From positions 248,001 to 312,000 of the forward strand of contig PLCN01000003.1 in assembly GCA_003134785.1 (NCBI GenBank): a stretch of DNA of 64,000 nucleotides. Reading direction: 5' to 3'. The stretch is from Spartobacteria bacterium (GTDB lineage Bacteria; Verrucomicrobiota; Verrucomicrobiia; Chthoniobacterales; UBA10450). The position numbers were made by a program, and so were the translations under genes. Below the pieces are notes generated by a model that was not told where the DNA came from, made no database searches, and saw nothing but the letters and a program-made list of their open reading frames with translations. Positions 33,401-42,900 of the stretch are shown here, piece after piece (position 1 is the stretch's first letter; the number at the start of each line of letters is the position of its first letter).

Positions 33401-34198
33401 ATGAGAACTCTTCGTGTCCTCACCGGAGACCGATACGTAATAGGAGTTCGCTGCGGACCTGACTTGGTACGAAAGCTATTTCAGATTACCCCGGCAAGAG
33501 ATGGTAGTCTCTACGTTTCCTTTCCCTATTCTCCGTTTGATCGCGGAAGAGTCGGCATCCCGACCTTGCCTAAGGGACCGGATCAGTGGGTTCTCGTTGA
33601 AGATTTCCCATTGACCAGTCATCACGTGAAGTATGCCCATCATCCCAGCGGCCTAGCACATTTTTCCCAAAGTGGACGGGTCAAGAGCACGGTAAGAAAG
33701 TTCAGCGTCCCTTTCGGAGAGATCTCCGGACATATTTTCACTGTTAGCTTTCAGGGCATTGATCGCTACAAATGTGTCGACTTCTCTTCTGACGGGAAGC
33801 GTCATCGTGGAATTGTCGCCTTTCCGTATCAAGATAACCGCGCATACAAGTTCGTGGCCCGAATCTACTCGGAATCCGAGCTGGCGAGAATGACGATGGG
33901 ACGTGGTAGCGCACTTTGGCTGCAAACCGTGACGGCTGATGGTACGGTTGCCCCTGCGATCACCTTTGAAACAAATTTTCGATCAACGGAAGGTCGTAGA
34001 TACCTTCTACTGTCTTTCAAGACGGTTGAGAAAATCTCTGCGGATGAGGAAGAGTGTGTTTTATTTCTGGGTGGATTTGATCCGCCGGCGATCGCTTTGG
34101 ATCGATCTCGCGACACACGCGCCCTCATGTTCTTGTATCCCGAAAACGATCGTACCGAAGATTTATTGCGAAGAGTAGGCACCGTCGATTTGCGATGA
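33401..34198 (+). CDS. hypothetical protein in accessory region
   Basis: About 265 residues from ATG 33401 (MRTLRVLTGDRYVIGVRCGP). Beta-rich: LYVSFPYSPFDRGRVGIPTL, WVLVEDFPLTSHHVKYAHHP, GHIFTVSFQGIDRYKCVDFS, YLLLSFKTVEKISADEEECV. His-rich segment SHHVKYAHHPSG near residue 80. No membrane helix or signal peptide. I do not recognise it. It starts 36 bases after the methyltransferase remnant on the same strand; base composition is less GC-rich than in the core genes, which suggests transfer. Confidence 0.55.
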   Translation: MRTLRVLTGDRYVIGVRCGPDLVRKLFQITPARDGSLYVSFPYSPFDRGRVGIPTLPKGPDQWVLVEDFPLTSHHVKYAHHPSGLAHFSQSGRVKSTVRKFSVPFGEISGHIFTVSFQGIDRYKCVDFSSDGKRHRGIVAFPYQDNRAYKFVARIYSESELARMTMGRGSALWLQTVTADGTVAPAITFETNFRSTEGRRYLLLSFKTVEKISADEEECVLFLGGFDPPAIALDRSRDTRALMFLYPENDRTEDLLRRVGTVDLR

Positions 34199-34270
34199 CC
34201 GGCGCAGATTAATATATGGATCTGGACGTTCATTTCTTTTTCCCGGTCAGACCGGGTCAGTCCCAGAATC

Positions 34271-35212
34271 CTAGAGGATTTCCAACTCTCGATGGACAGT
34301 ACCCCGAATAATTAGATCGGCGTCGTGTTCGAAATCGGCGATCTCTTCGCCAGTCATTTTAGGCTTCAGCTGAACAGTTGAGCCTTTTTGAACTGCATGA
34401 CGGGTGTGATAGCGATTGTTCGCCATATCCATGAGCCAATGGAAGGAACGGTGTAGATTGTCTGCTATCAGAGTATTCAAGACTTGTTGTTTCGTTGTAT
34501 CGCTTTTGCCCGGCAGAATCTGCCGAGCTAGCTCAAGCGCCTTCGCAAGGCCGAATAGTCGACCTTCACCGTAGCTGGATTTCAACGCGCTATAGTGAAG
34601 ATCGACAAGCGCTTGTCCCGAAGGAGTAGCAGACTGATACGCTGCGCGCGCTCGTAACGCTGGAACAAGGGGGAACTGTGGCATGACGACCCAATGCTGG
34701 TCACGGGAATCCACGACAGCGAGCATTTGTCGGCAGTTTCGCACGAGATAGTCACGGACCTGCAGTTCGTTGTGACTCCAACCCGCGATGCCGCGTTCCA
34801 ATGAGACGCGTTTCACGATCGGATTGAGCGGTTCGCCGGCTGCATATATCCAAAACTTGTCCAGATCTGAAACAAAGCCCCTGACCTCCGCCGATGCCGT
34901 GAGTAGCTCGTCAGACGATTTTACGGTTCTTTCAATGGAGAGGGTGTATTCACCAACTTCCGGCGGCAAGCCATTTCTGACTGCGACTCTTAGCGTCTCC
35001 TGAAGACCGAAGCCCTCAAATTCTCCGACTGAGGGCTCGCCCCCGCCGGTGACTCCATAAAGTTTTGTTGTCGACGCATAGTGGAGAGTTTGAGGTTCTG
35101 GTGCGACGACACCTGGCGGCAGAATAGGCACACCCGGAACCGGCAGTCCTAATTCAGGTTCTTGCAGCTCATGCGAGAGTATGGCGTTCGATTGAAACTT
35201 GAAGGTGTTCAT
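34271..35212 (-). CDS. hypothetical protein in accessory region
   Basis: A protein of 313 residues, no signal peptide. The N-terminal third contains a Pro-rich stretch (LGLPVPGVPILPPGVVAPEP), the middle is beta-rich (VGEYTLSIERTVKSSDELLT), and the C-terminal half is helical (LFGLAKALELARQILPGKSD, LNTLIADNLHRSFHWLMDMA). It ends TGEEIADFEHDADLIIRGT. Not recognised. Convergent with the unknown gene at 33401, 72 bases away. It may belong to the same acquired set. Confidence 0.55.
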   Translation of the reverse strand: MNTFKFQSNAILSHELQEPELGLPVPGVPILPPGVVAPEPQTLHYASTTKLYGVTGGGEPSVGEFEGFGLQETLRVAVRNGLPPEVGEYTLSIERTVKSSDELLTASAEVRGFVSDLDKFWIYAAGEPLNPIVKRVSLERGIAGWSHNELQVRDYLVRNCRQMLAVVDSRDQHWVVMPQFPLVPALRARAAYQSATPSGQALVDLHYSALKSSYGEGRLFGLAKALELARQILPGKSDTTKQQVLNTLIADNLHRSFHWLMDMANNRYHTRHAVQKGSTVQLKPKMTGEEIADFEHDADLIIRGTVHRELEIL

Positions 35213-35543
35213 CGCTTAGATATTAGGGATCAATCTTAGAATCTAGGCAGATCTCATGGGAGCGCCGGGAAATTCGTCCGTTCCAACTCGTGCCGGACGA
35301 CAAGCTTGGCCTCCTGCGGGACCTCGACGCGCGGCGATCATTGCGGCGACGATTGCCGCCAGGGATGGAGCAGGGAAACGAAGAGTTTTTTCAGCACTGC
35401 AACATTACAAAGCATCGCTGTTTGTTGACGCAGCATACATGTTCAGCCCTTTGGCAGCGCCGCAAGGAAACGAGGGAGCAATGCTTCGTACCTAAACATT
35501 TAAGCGAAGACTCGGTACGGCGCTCCAAAGTGAGCAAACGGGG

Positions 35544-35756
35544 ATGTTTCGCGACAAAGCAACGCTGACTTACCGCGAAGCAGGTAAACAAACTCTCCAG
35601 ACGGCGCTGCAAAGCGATAAAACATTGCTGCAAAGCGTCGGTACAGCGTTGCAAAATGACAAAGCAACGCTGCAAAATGGCTCCGCAGCGCTTCAAATCG
35701 GGCAACACCCGGGTAGAATGGCTGCGACCCGGTATTCTTCGAAAATTCAGGGTTGA
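35544..35756 (+). CDS. possible small heptad-repeat protein
   Basis: 70 residues from ATG 35544. Eight seven-residue units run in register: FRDKATL, TYREAGK, QTLQTAL, QSDKTLL, QSVGTAL, QNDKATL, QNGSAAL, QIGQHPG, giving a coiled-coil-like pattern. There is no clear ribosome site. All frames here are partly open because of the repeat, so it may not be translated. It precedes the fibronectin-III gene by 172 bases. Confidence 0.3.
   Translation: MFRDKATLTYREAGKQTLQTALQSDKTLLQSVGTALQNDKATLQNGSAALQIGQHPGRMAATRYSSKIQG
35604..35708. repeat. 21-bp tandem repeat, about five units
   Basis: Units of 21 bases beginning GCGCTGCAAAGCGATAAAAC, then TTGCTGCAAAGCGTCGGTAC, GCGTTGCAAAATGACAAAGC, ACGCTGCAAAATGGCTCCGC, GCGCTTCAAATCGGGCAACA. 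The core is G(C/T)TGCAAA. Scattered related words (ACAAAGCAACGCTG, ACAAAGCATCGCTG) reach back to about 35405, so the array was probably longer. Confidence 0.8.
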
Positions 35757-35928
35757 CGGCGGATCGGCGGGCGCGTCAATATCGCGGCGTAAGCGGAACG
35801 TTCCCTCCCGGAGTTCGCGAGCGAAAGTTCCGCCCCAAACCTGGTATCATGAGCGTTCCCCCTACGCGTTTCTTCAAGCCGTTGCGGGCGTGTCTCTGGA
35901 CCGCAACTAAAATGAAAGGAGATTGCGT

Positions 35929-36540
35929 ATGCAATTACGTGTCTCTCTGGCCTTCGCCAGACTCCCAGACAAAGAGCTGGATAACTTCACGCTCGGCGTG
36001 AAGGATCGGATGACGGGTAACGGCGCCTACCCCACGCCACCGGTAACGACGGTCAACCTCGAAGCCGCGCGAGTCGACTTCGAGGAAAAGATCGCCAAGG
36101 CCGCGAGCGGAGGGCCGCCGGATACGGCGGCAAAGAATAACTCGCGGCAGGTGTTGCTCGGAGAACTGCGGCAGCTCGCCAGTTATGTGCAAATCAATTG
36201 CAATAACGATATGGCGACTTTGCTCGGCTCTGGCTTCCAGGCCATGAGCACCAATCGCGCGCAATCGCCGTTGGACCAGCCGACCAGTCTGGATGTCCAG
36301 AACGGCACGAGCGGGCAGCTCATCGCCAGTGTGACACCGGTGAAAAACACCAGCCTGTACGAAGGCCGGATCAAAGGGCCGACGGGCGACTGGCTTCCGA
36401 GCGTCTTCACCGGCGACTCCCAGCACATCGTTTTTGATGGGCTGACCCCGGGAACGACCTACACGGTGCAAGTGCGCGCGCTCGGTGGAGCGACCGGCCA
36501 ATCCGATTGGAGCGATCCCAGTTCGCACATGGCAATGTGA
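35929..36540 (+). CDS. fibronectin type III domain protein
   Basis: 203 residues from ATG 35929, preceded by AAAGGAG at 8-base spacing, which decides the start. The N-terminal half is helical (VSLAFARLPDKELDNFTLGV, AARVDFEEKIAKAASGGPPD, RQVLLGELRQLASYVQINCN), then QPTSLDVQNGTSGQLIASVT opens a fibronectin-III-like domain closed by DGLTPGTTYTVQVRALGGAT and WSDPSSHMAM. No signal peptide. I have seen this architecture as a repeated family in Verrucomicrobiota and Bacteroidota; its role is unknown, perhaps adhesion or scaffold. Confidence 0.75.
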   Translation: MQLRVSLAFARLPDKELDNFTLGVKDRMTGNGAYPTPPVTTVNLEAARVDFEEKIAKAASGGPPDTAAKNNSRQVLLGELRQLASYVQINCNNDMATLLGSGFQAMSTNRAQSPLDQPTSLDVQNGTSGQLIASVTPVKNTSLYEGRIKGPTGDWLPSVFTGDSQHIVFDGLTPGTTYTVQVRALGGATGQSDWSDPSSHMAM

Positions 36541-36749
36541 TCGCGAGGACTGTCTGACGGGGGGAAGAACGGAAGGGCGGGCTGCAAGGCTCGCCCTTCC
36601 TGCATCTCCGAAGGCGAAAGCGACCCGAACGCTGCAGCGAACCGCTGGATCTCCGATGCGTAATTTTCAGATGACTTCAACACATCCGTTGCAATTCATG
36701 CTCGCTCTCGCCAGCGGTCGCTGATCTTGTGTCTCGTTAGGCGAGTGCT

Positions 36750-37277
36750 ATGACTATCCAGGACCTAGGAAGTATCGGCGAGCTCGTGGCGGCGATAGCT
36801 ACCGTTGCAACTCTTGTCTATCTTGCTATTCAAATTCGCTCAAACACGAGCGCGGTGCAATCTGCCGCTGCGCAATCAGTCCACGAGGCATTCACAACCT
36901 GGTATCGACTGGTCGCTGCGGATGTATCGCTGGCCCGGCTTGTCACCGAAGGGTTGCAAAGTTATTCTAGTTTGGCGGAGGGTGATAGGCCTCGCTTTGT
37001 GGCCACATGCATGGCGTTTTCATTTTGCGCTCAGGACGCCTTTCTGAAGTGGCGGCAAGGCTCGCTCTCCCCAGAGCTCTGGAGGGGTTGGGAACTTGTA
37101 TTTATGAATCTCGTGCACGCACCCGGTGGCAAGGAATTTTGGAATGAGCGGGGTTATCTTTTTGGAGACAGATTCCGAGAACACGTCGAGAACGACTTGA
37201 TGAAACGAAAGCCACACCCTCTCGCGAAACCACTGGGGGCCTTTCCTATCGGCCCGACTCCTCATCCGGACGCTTAG
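36750..37277 (+). CDS. membrane-anchored hypothetical protein, stop supplied by IS30 end
   Basis: 175 residues (MTIQDLGSIGELVAAIATVA). One N-terminal membrane helix (IGELVAAIATVATLVYLAIQI) with the pattern I-I-R-NT typical of a common small family of unknown function, then a helical soluble part (VHEAFTTWYRLVAADVSLAR, DAFLKWRQGSLSPELWRGW). The TAG stop uses the T of the IS30 fragment that begins at 37275, so the native end may have been lost, though the length is near normal. Confidence 0.65.
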   Translation: MTIQDLGSIGELVAAIATVATLVYLAIQIRSNTSAVQSAAAQSVHEAFTTWYRLVAADVSLARLVTEGLQSYSSLAEGDRPRFVATCMAFSFCAQDAFLKWRQGSLSPELWRGWELVFMNLVHAPGGKEFWNERGYLFGDRFREHVENDLMKRKPHPLAKPLGAFPIGPTPHPDA

Positions 37278-37501
37278 GCTCAACTTTGTAGTGCAACATT
37301 TGCTAGGTCTGAAGGAAGCATTGATTGGGTGTTTTGTAGCCATGTCTTTTTCTTGGTCGGTTGCTGAGGTGTTCGGCGATTAAGTCGCACTCGCTTTGGG
37401 TAACTCGGGCCATGGTCGCTCCTTTGGGCAGATACTGCCGGATGAGTCCGTTGGTGTTCTCGTTGGTCCCGCGCTCCCAGCTGTGATGCGGGGTGGCGAA
37501 G
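37275..37501 (-). mobile_element. 227-bp terminal fragment of the same IS30
   Basis: It matches 5280-5506 with a single visible difference (T in TTGGTCGGTTGTTGAGG becomes C), changing Asn to Ser in the transposase tail. After ...GGGGTGGCGAA the sequence is unrelated (GATCAGCCGGACGCGG). Only the left end and the last 65 codons of the transposase remain, fused to MLFDQVGYRVRLI of unknown origin. It is a recent partial deletion or recombination product. Confidence 0.9.
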
Positions 37502-38017
37502 ATCAGCCGGACGCGGTAGCCGACCTGATCGAACAACATGCATCACCCCCTAAATAGTACTCATGCTCCGCACCTTCTCCGCTTATGAGTTTGAGTTGCA
37601 ATAGGACGCCGCCTAACCCCTATGTAGGGATTCAAGCGCGGATGTAAGGTTTGGGTTGATTTTAGTTCATTGGTTTTTTGTGGGTTAACGGTTTGAGTCA
37701 ATCTTCGGGCGCTTCCTCTTCCTTTGGCTCGTTGGCTTTGTGGTTCCAGCCCCGAAAGCCTTCGGGGTGCCTGCGGCCGAGCCGCATCAGCAATTTGACT
37801 CCGAAAGCTTTCGCGAGTTGATCAATGCGATCGATGGAAGAGGAACGTAGGCGTGGCCCAATCTAAAGCGTCGAACTGGCAGTGAGGCCCGATCAGGTTA
37901 GGCCACGGGCACACGCCAACGTCCCAAAGTGGATGTTAGGTTTAGCTTAAGGGTTCGTTAGGCTATGCCGGTGCGGCTCGCACTCCTTTTTTTCTGTTCC
38001 CCTCAAACTCATTTGTT
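37502..38017. other. gene-poor stretch with decayed coding sequence
   Basis: No intact gene. The minus strand 37862-37698 has a 54-codon open piece ending in a stop: SIDRIDQLAKAFGVKLLMRL, then GRRHPEGFRGWNHKANEP and EEEAPED. It looks like a genuine C-terminus cut off by a TAG at 37865-37863. The family is not recognised. AT-rich patches around 37640-37700 hold nothing I can assign. Confidence 0.4.
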
Positions 38018-38194
38018 TTAATCCGTCAGCCCGAGTTGCTCTGGGTTGAGCCGGCCGGTGCGGATGCGCCACAGATCGGAGCCTGCGGGAAGCAGTGCAA
38101 CATAGACGGGCAGCCCGAAGGGGGCCTGGCTGGGAAGCCAGGCATCCAAGCGTTCGCGAGCAGGCTGGTCGGCAGGTCGGCTCTTCACTTTCCG
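38018..38194 (-). pseudogene. C-terminal remnant of an unidentified gene
   Basis: The minus-strand frame is open for 58 codons to TAA at 38020-38018: ARERLDAWLPSQAPFGLPVY, then VALLPAGSDLWRIRTGRLNP and EQLGLTD. This is clearly protein-like, but it begins after an in-frame TAA and has no start. Just upstream (about 38220-38370) another frame gives RRLEAALGAQKLRLRGRWRQ then a stop, suggesting further fragments. Not recognised. Confidence 0.35.
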
Positions 38195-38416
38195 TTAGGT
38201 CCCATCGCCCATGGAAAGCGATTTACCAATTCCGTAAAGTCTGTGTCAGTGGTTCATCCTGGCTTTGTCGCTGTTCCTGGCGGATTCGTTGGCGCCATCT
38301 TCCCCGCAATCGCAGTTTTTGCGCGCCCAAGGCCGCCTCCAGGCGCCGCGAGGGCGACGTCGCAGCTCAAGGCGACGTTCGGAAGTGATGTCGATAGTCT
38401 AAAATTCGCTCCCTTG

Positions 38417-38968
38417 TCAAGGACGTGTTGTTGTATTTCCGGCCGAAGCTAGCGCCTTCATAGCCTCCGCCAGCGGCCGTGCCTCCTCAGGGCTTCCCGT
38501 CCCGGAGGCGGAGAATTTTAAGACGCCGCGCCCATCGATTAAATAAACGTTCGTCACAGAGTCACGAAAACCATAGGCGCTCGCTATCTGGCCGTTCCAA
38601 TCCAGGATGACCGGCGGAGATGGCTGGCCGTTCGCCGTTTTGCCTAAGAATTTACGCTTTACGAAACCCTGCATGAACCCCGGGACTGCCTTCAGGTTCG
38701 CCGCTTGGATTATTTTCACCCCGGCCGCTTTTAATTCCGGCCTCACGGCTTGCACCCAGGCACCCATATAGTCGCTGCCTTTGCGGTCCCCGTAGATCAC
38801 CAACACCGGCTTGCCACGGTAGGACGATAACTGGATGGGATGATCGTATTGGTCGTTAATCGAGAAATCAGGCGCAGCCGATCCGATTGTCGCTGCACTG
38901 GAGCCCATCGCGGTACAAACTGCGAGGGAGGCGGCCAATACGAAAATTCCGGAACGAGTTGTTTTCAT
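38417..38968 (-). CDS. exported redoxin-fold protein lacking the peroxidatic Cys
   Basis: A protein of 183 residues. Signal peptide (MKTTRSGIFVLAASLAVCTA..., cleavage after SSA). Thioredoxin/AhpC-like layout: GSAAPDFSINDQYDHPIQLS, SYRGKPVLVIYGDRKGSDYM, LKAAGVKIIQAANLKAVPGF, PPVILDWNGQIASAYGF, VTNVYLIDGRGVLKFSASGT. Where thiol enzymes have a Cys after the VLVIYGD strand, this protein has DRKGSDYMGAW and no Cys. The mature part has none at all. YtfJ-like proteins show similar loss, so a binding role rather than redox chemistry is likely. Confidence 0.75.
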   Translation of the reverse strand: MKTTRSGIFVLAASLAVCTAMGSSAATIGSAAPDFSINDQYDHPIQLSSYRGKPVLVIYGDRKGSDYMGAWVQAVRPELKAAGVKIIQAANLKAVPGFMQGFVKRKFLGKTANGQPSPPVILDWNGQIASAYGFRDSVTNVYLIDGRGVLKFSASGTGSPEEARPLAEAMKALASAGNTTTRP

Positions 38969-39065
38969 AGCGTCGTTTCTAATGAGATGCGATGAGCGCC
39001 GGATTTGGATTCGAGAAAATCCCCTGACGATAGGGGTCAGTCAACAAATCTGCCTCTTCGCTGTT

Positions 39066-39278
39066 TTAAGTGGGTAATAGAGGGGAAGTGTCGATTGGAA
39101 GCTTGCCGGTATTCCAGTAAGCGATGGTGCGCAGATAGAGGAAGTTTCGGAAACCGCGAGCGCGGCGCTTGGCGAGTTGGATGATACCGTTGATGGCCTC
39201 AATTGCCTCTTCTACTTGCTTGTCGATGCTGATATTCGCGGGCTGCCCCGGCCTCTTATGGCGGGACCTTTCCGGCAT
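39066..39278 (-). pseudogene. C-terminal fragment of an ISL3-type transposase
   Basis: The segment EEAIEAINGIIQLAKRRARG followed by FRNFLYLRTIAYWNTGKL is the standard end of ISL3-family transposases (NGIIQ-AKR-ARGFRN). Only about 40 codons remain; the preceding MPERSRHKRPGQPANISIDK is unrelated. No inverted repeats are evident nearby. The sequence from 39279 to 39484 contains nothing I can assign. Confidence 0.7.
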
Positions 39279-39484
39279 TCTTTTAATACACCGCAGCCCT
39301 GGTCCGACAGTCTAGGTGACGCGTGCTTATAGTTGGATTTTACTCCAGCCTTAACGCTAACGAGACATCGTGGATTGGCTACCGTGATGCCGCCGCCTCA
39401 GAGCCGCTTCTTCTTTAAGTATGTGGTTTTCCCTTCCGGTGTGGTTGCCTCCTTTTAGTTAACTGTTCCCCTCGAACTGCTTTT

Positions 39485-39853
39485 TCAACTAGAGAGGGGT
39501 TGCGCCTGGTAGCACGCTTGGGTGCGCAACAGCTCCCAGATAAAACCGCAGAGCTCGCGCGCGATCGCGACGATCGCCTTGTTGCGTTGGAGTCGGCGCG
39601 CCATTAAGCGGGTGTAAGCGGTTCTGGGCGCGCTCCAAAGGGTCGCCAACAAAGGGTTCTCTGTGACTTGGACATAGGCGTCCGCGTCACGCCAAAGCGG
39701 CGGTATGGTCGCGATCATCCAGGCGGACGGTGCGAACAAGCACAGGAGAAGCGCGCCGTTCTGGATAAAGCCTAAAGTAGATGCACGCATTCGCGGCCTC
39801 AATAACAAGGCCTTTGGTTCGGAGAGACAACACTTATCTGCGCCCTGGTCCAT
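39485..39853 (-). pseudogene. chimeric ORF: membrane protein N-terminus joined to a transposase-like tail
   Basis: The first part (MRASTLGFIQNGALLLCLFA, then PSAWMIATIPPLWRDADAYV and QVTENPLLATLW) resembles the N-terminus of large integral membrane proteins with a PPLWRD-DAY-Q motif. The rest (TRLMARRLQRNKAIVAIARE, LCGFIWELLRTQA) looks like the C-terminal part of an IS110-type transposase. The two halves meet near SAPRTAY. Neither is complete, so the frame is probably debris. Confidence 0.4.
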
Positions 39854-39927
39854 GCGTCTACGCGGCCTCGGAGCGGCAGTGAGTTCCCCGTGTCGATTGC
39901 GGAACTTAGCGGCGATGAGACGGCTGC

Positions 39928-42900
39928 CTAGGGCAGCGCGTAGACCTCCACTAGCCCAACTCCAGTAGAATCGTTCTTCCCCCGAACCTGCGCGGTATAG
40001 TTACCAGGTTGAAGGGTCACGACGAGAGCTGACTCCAGGTCGTTGCCCGGTTGAAGTCCTGTCGCCATAATATCTGTCTCCTGAGTCTCTCGCCAGTTGT
40101 CATTCGCAAGGACGATGCCGCCATTGGCATCGCGCAGTTCCAGGGTGGTATCGCTGAGGGCGCCGGGCACCCCTGCGGCGGTAAGCGTCGGTCCAAGGGC
40201 ACGAACAACCAGTTTCACCGGACCGGTTAGGACGATGAAGCCGCCGATCATGATGTTATCCCCGGTTTGAACGAATCCTCGGGTGCTGACGTTGGCCAAT
40301 CGCGCCGCCGAGGCAAGGCTAAGATCGAAGACTTCGGCGAGACCTATTCCGGTCGTGTTGTTCACTCCGCGAACCTGGGCGGTATACTGGCCGGGAGTAA
40401 GAGTAGCAATCAGGGCAGATTCCGCATCGTTCCCGGGCGCGGCCATGGTCGCGGTGATGTCAGCCTGTTGGTCAGCGGTAATAAGGCCGCCTATGATGGT
40501 CGTGCGCCAGTTGTCGTTGCTGGCCACGATGGCGCCGCTGGCATCGTGAAGTTCCAGCGTTGGATCGGCCAACGCCCCCGGGACATTGCTGGAAGGTCCC
40601 ATTCCTCGCACCAGCACTTTCTTAGTCGATCCCGCCGGCCCCGTGATAATGAATCCGGTAATAAGCAAATTGTCACCCGTGCCGATAGGTAGCCGGGTGG
40701 AAATATTAGCTACCGAGCCTTTGACTGTGCCATCGACCTGAGCTTCGTAAACTCCGCGGCCATGGGTGCCGGCGCGCAAGACGCGGTTCGCTGCTTGAAA
40801 GGCAAGGTCGACGACTTGAACCCGTGGCATTCCGGTGCCATAAGCCGCCCACGTCGCACCGCCATCGGTGGAAGCATAAACGCCCACGTCCGTCCCCGCA
40901 TATACCTTGTTCGAGTCAGCCGGATCGACGGCGAGAGAATCAACCGGAAAGTCTGGAATCCCCGGGCCAGTGGCCACCCAGGTTCCGGCCCCGCCAGTGA
41001 GATTAGTGGTTTTCCAGACGTGGGCGACATTGGGTCCGGTAAACCCAGCAAGGCCAACAAAAGCAGTGTTAGAGTTACTCGGATCGATGAGGACTCGGCC
41101 AATATATATCCCGGCGGGCCATGGGCCGGTCACATCCGTCATGGTGGTCGCGCCGGCAGCCGAGGAAGCGAAGACCTTTCCGGTAGTTAGTCCTACAATG
41201 CGCACGTTGTCATCCTTGGGCGAGATGCCGATGGTTGATACGATGCTGCCTAGGTCCAACGGCTGGCTTACCGGAGCCATGGTTACCCCCATATCGGCCG
41301 ACCGGTAAAGCTTGTCCGTTCCGTAATAGACAGTATTCGGGTTACCAGGTCCCTGTGCCATGGGAGCATAGAAATTAACCGGGTCGTCGGTGATCCCGTT
41401 TGCTACATAGGTGCCGTTCATGATCTCGTCAGGAGTCGGGTTCGCCTTATAGCCATAAAAAACAAAAGGATCGGTCGCAGTATTTCTTCGGTTGAATCCC
41501 AGCTCCGTGCCTGTCTTCGAGAAAAAAGTCTGGTAGGTCACCACGTTAGTCGTGTCTTTGGCGTTTTGATCGATGAGGCATGCGCCGCCATCGCCACCCG
41601 CGAACTGTGTCCAGGTGCCATCGGCTTGCCGCAGGTTGGTTCCGTTGTCTTGCGTGCCACCTATGATGTAATTGCGATCCGATGGATGCTGCGCGATCGC
41701 GATGAACTGGGTCGCGCTAAACGTCGTGTTATTCAGGTTTATCCAGGTGGCGCCAGCGTCGGTTGATTTGAAAATGCCGCCGTCATTACCTTCATAAATG
41801 ATCGACCCATTCGAAGGCGCGACGGCCAGCGCATGGACATCCGCGTGAAGACCTTGTTCCGACACCGCGTAAATGTTGCCATCGGTTGAGCCCGAGAAAG
41901 CAGTCGCGGTGTTTTTATAGAAAAAGTTGCTTGAGCCGCCAATGGCAGAATTCGCGTCCTTGCTGGTAACCGCGATATCATAGAAAGCCTGAGGGTCGGC
42001 GAAACCGCTGGCTGACGTGATCGGGGCCGACCAGGTCGCGCCGCCATCAGTCGAGCGTCGTAAGGTTCCCTGGCCGGAAGGAGCTTGAGTCTCGCTGGTG
42101 GCCGCAAGCACAGTGACGGCACCGTTCGCGCTACTCAAACTCAGACGGACATTACTAAGGGCCGCTTGAAACGTGAAAGTGCGAACGAAGAGGGGCGTGG
42201 CGCCAAGAGCATTCACCGATCGGTAAATGCCGTTAGCGGTGGCGCAGACCAGGTTATTCGCATCCGCCGGGTCGGATGCCAGGTCGAGGACAAGCTCGTC
42301 GGGCGTGACTGGATCGACGGTGATCTTTGTGAACGTGGGCGCAGGACTTAGCGCGTTGGTGCAGAGGTAAATGCCCTGGCTCGAACTATTCGGCACGATC
42401 ACCCGATCGTCACTTGGCCCGCCGTGCCCGAAGACCGTGGAAATAAAGAAAGTATTCGGATCGGCCGGGTTAGCGATAACTCTGCTGATTCCACGGCCCG
42501 TGAGGACATCGTTATTTGCGCCATCCTTGGTAAAGGGGCCGCTGAGAGTTGGGTTGGTTCCCGCGTTGGTAATGATGTAAACGCCCGCTCCACCAATGCC
42601 TCCTGAACTGCTTTCGCCGGTCCCGACGATAAGGGTATTTGGATTACTGGGAACCAAAGCTACATCGCCGATGGATTGCGTGAGCGCGTTCTCAAACAAC
42701 TGCGTCCAGCTCGTGCCACCATCAAGCGTGCGATAAACCCCTCCTTGCGCGGTCCCAACGTAAACGATGTTAGGATTAGTCGGATGAATGGCAATGCTTG
42801 AAACTCGCCCAGCCACGTTATCGCCAGGACGGTTGGTGAATCCATTCAGGATCGGCGCTGGCCCAATGGGAATCCAGGTAACGGCGGCTGCCGCGACGGA

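Noticed and set aside
35391-35708. Minus-strand frame rich in Leu-Gln-Arg-Cys repeats
   Set aside because: The pattern is the complement of the 21-bp tandem repeat. No start site or family; Cys spacing follows the repeat unit only.
35604-35708. CRISPR-like array
   Set aside because: Units are contiguous 21-bp degenerate repeats without unique spacers, and there are no cas genes.
38036-38452. 138-codon plus-strand frame
   Set aside because: It mixes low-complexity Gly/Pro/Ala sequence and overlaps protein-like remnants on the minus strand.
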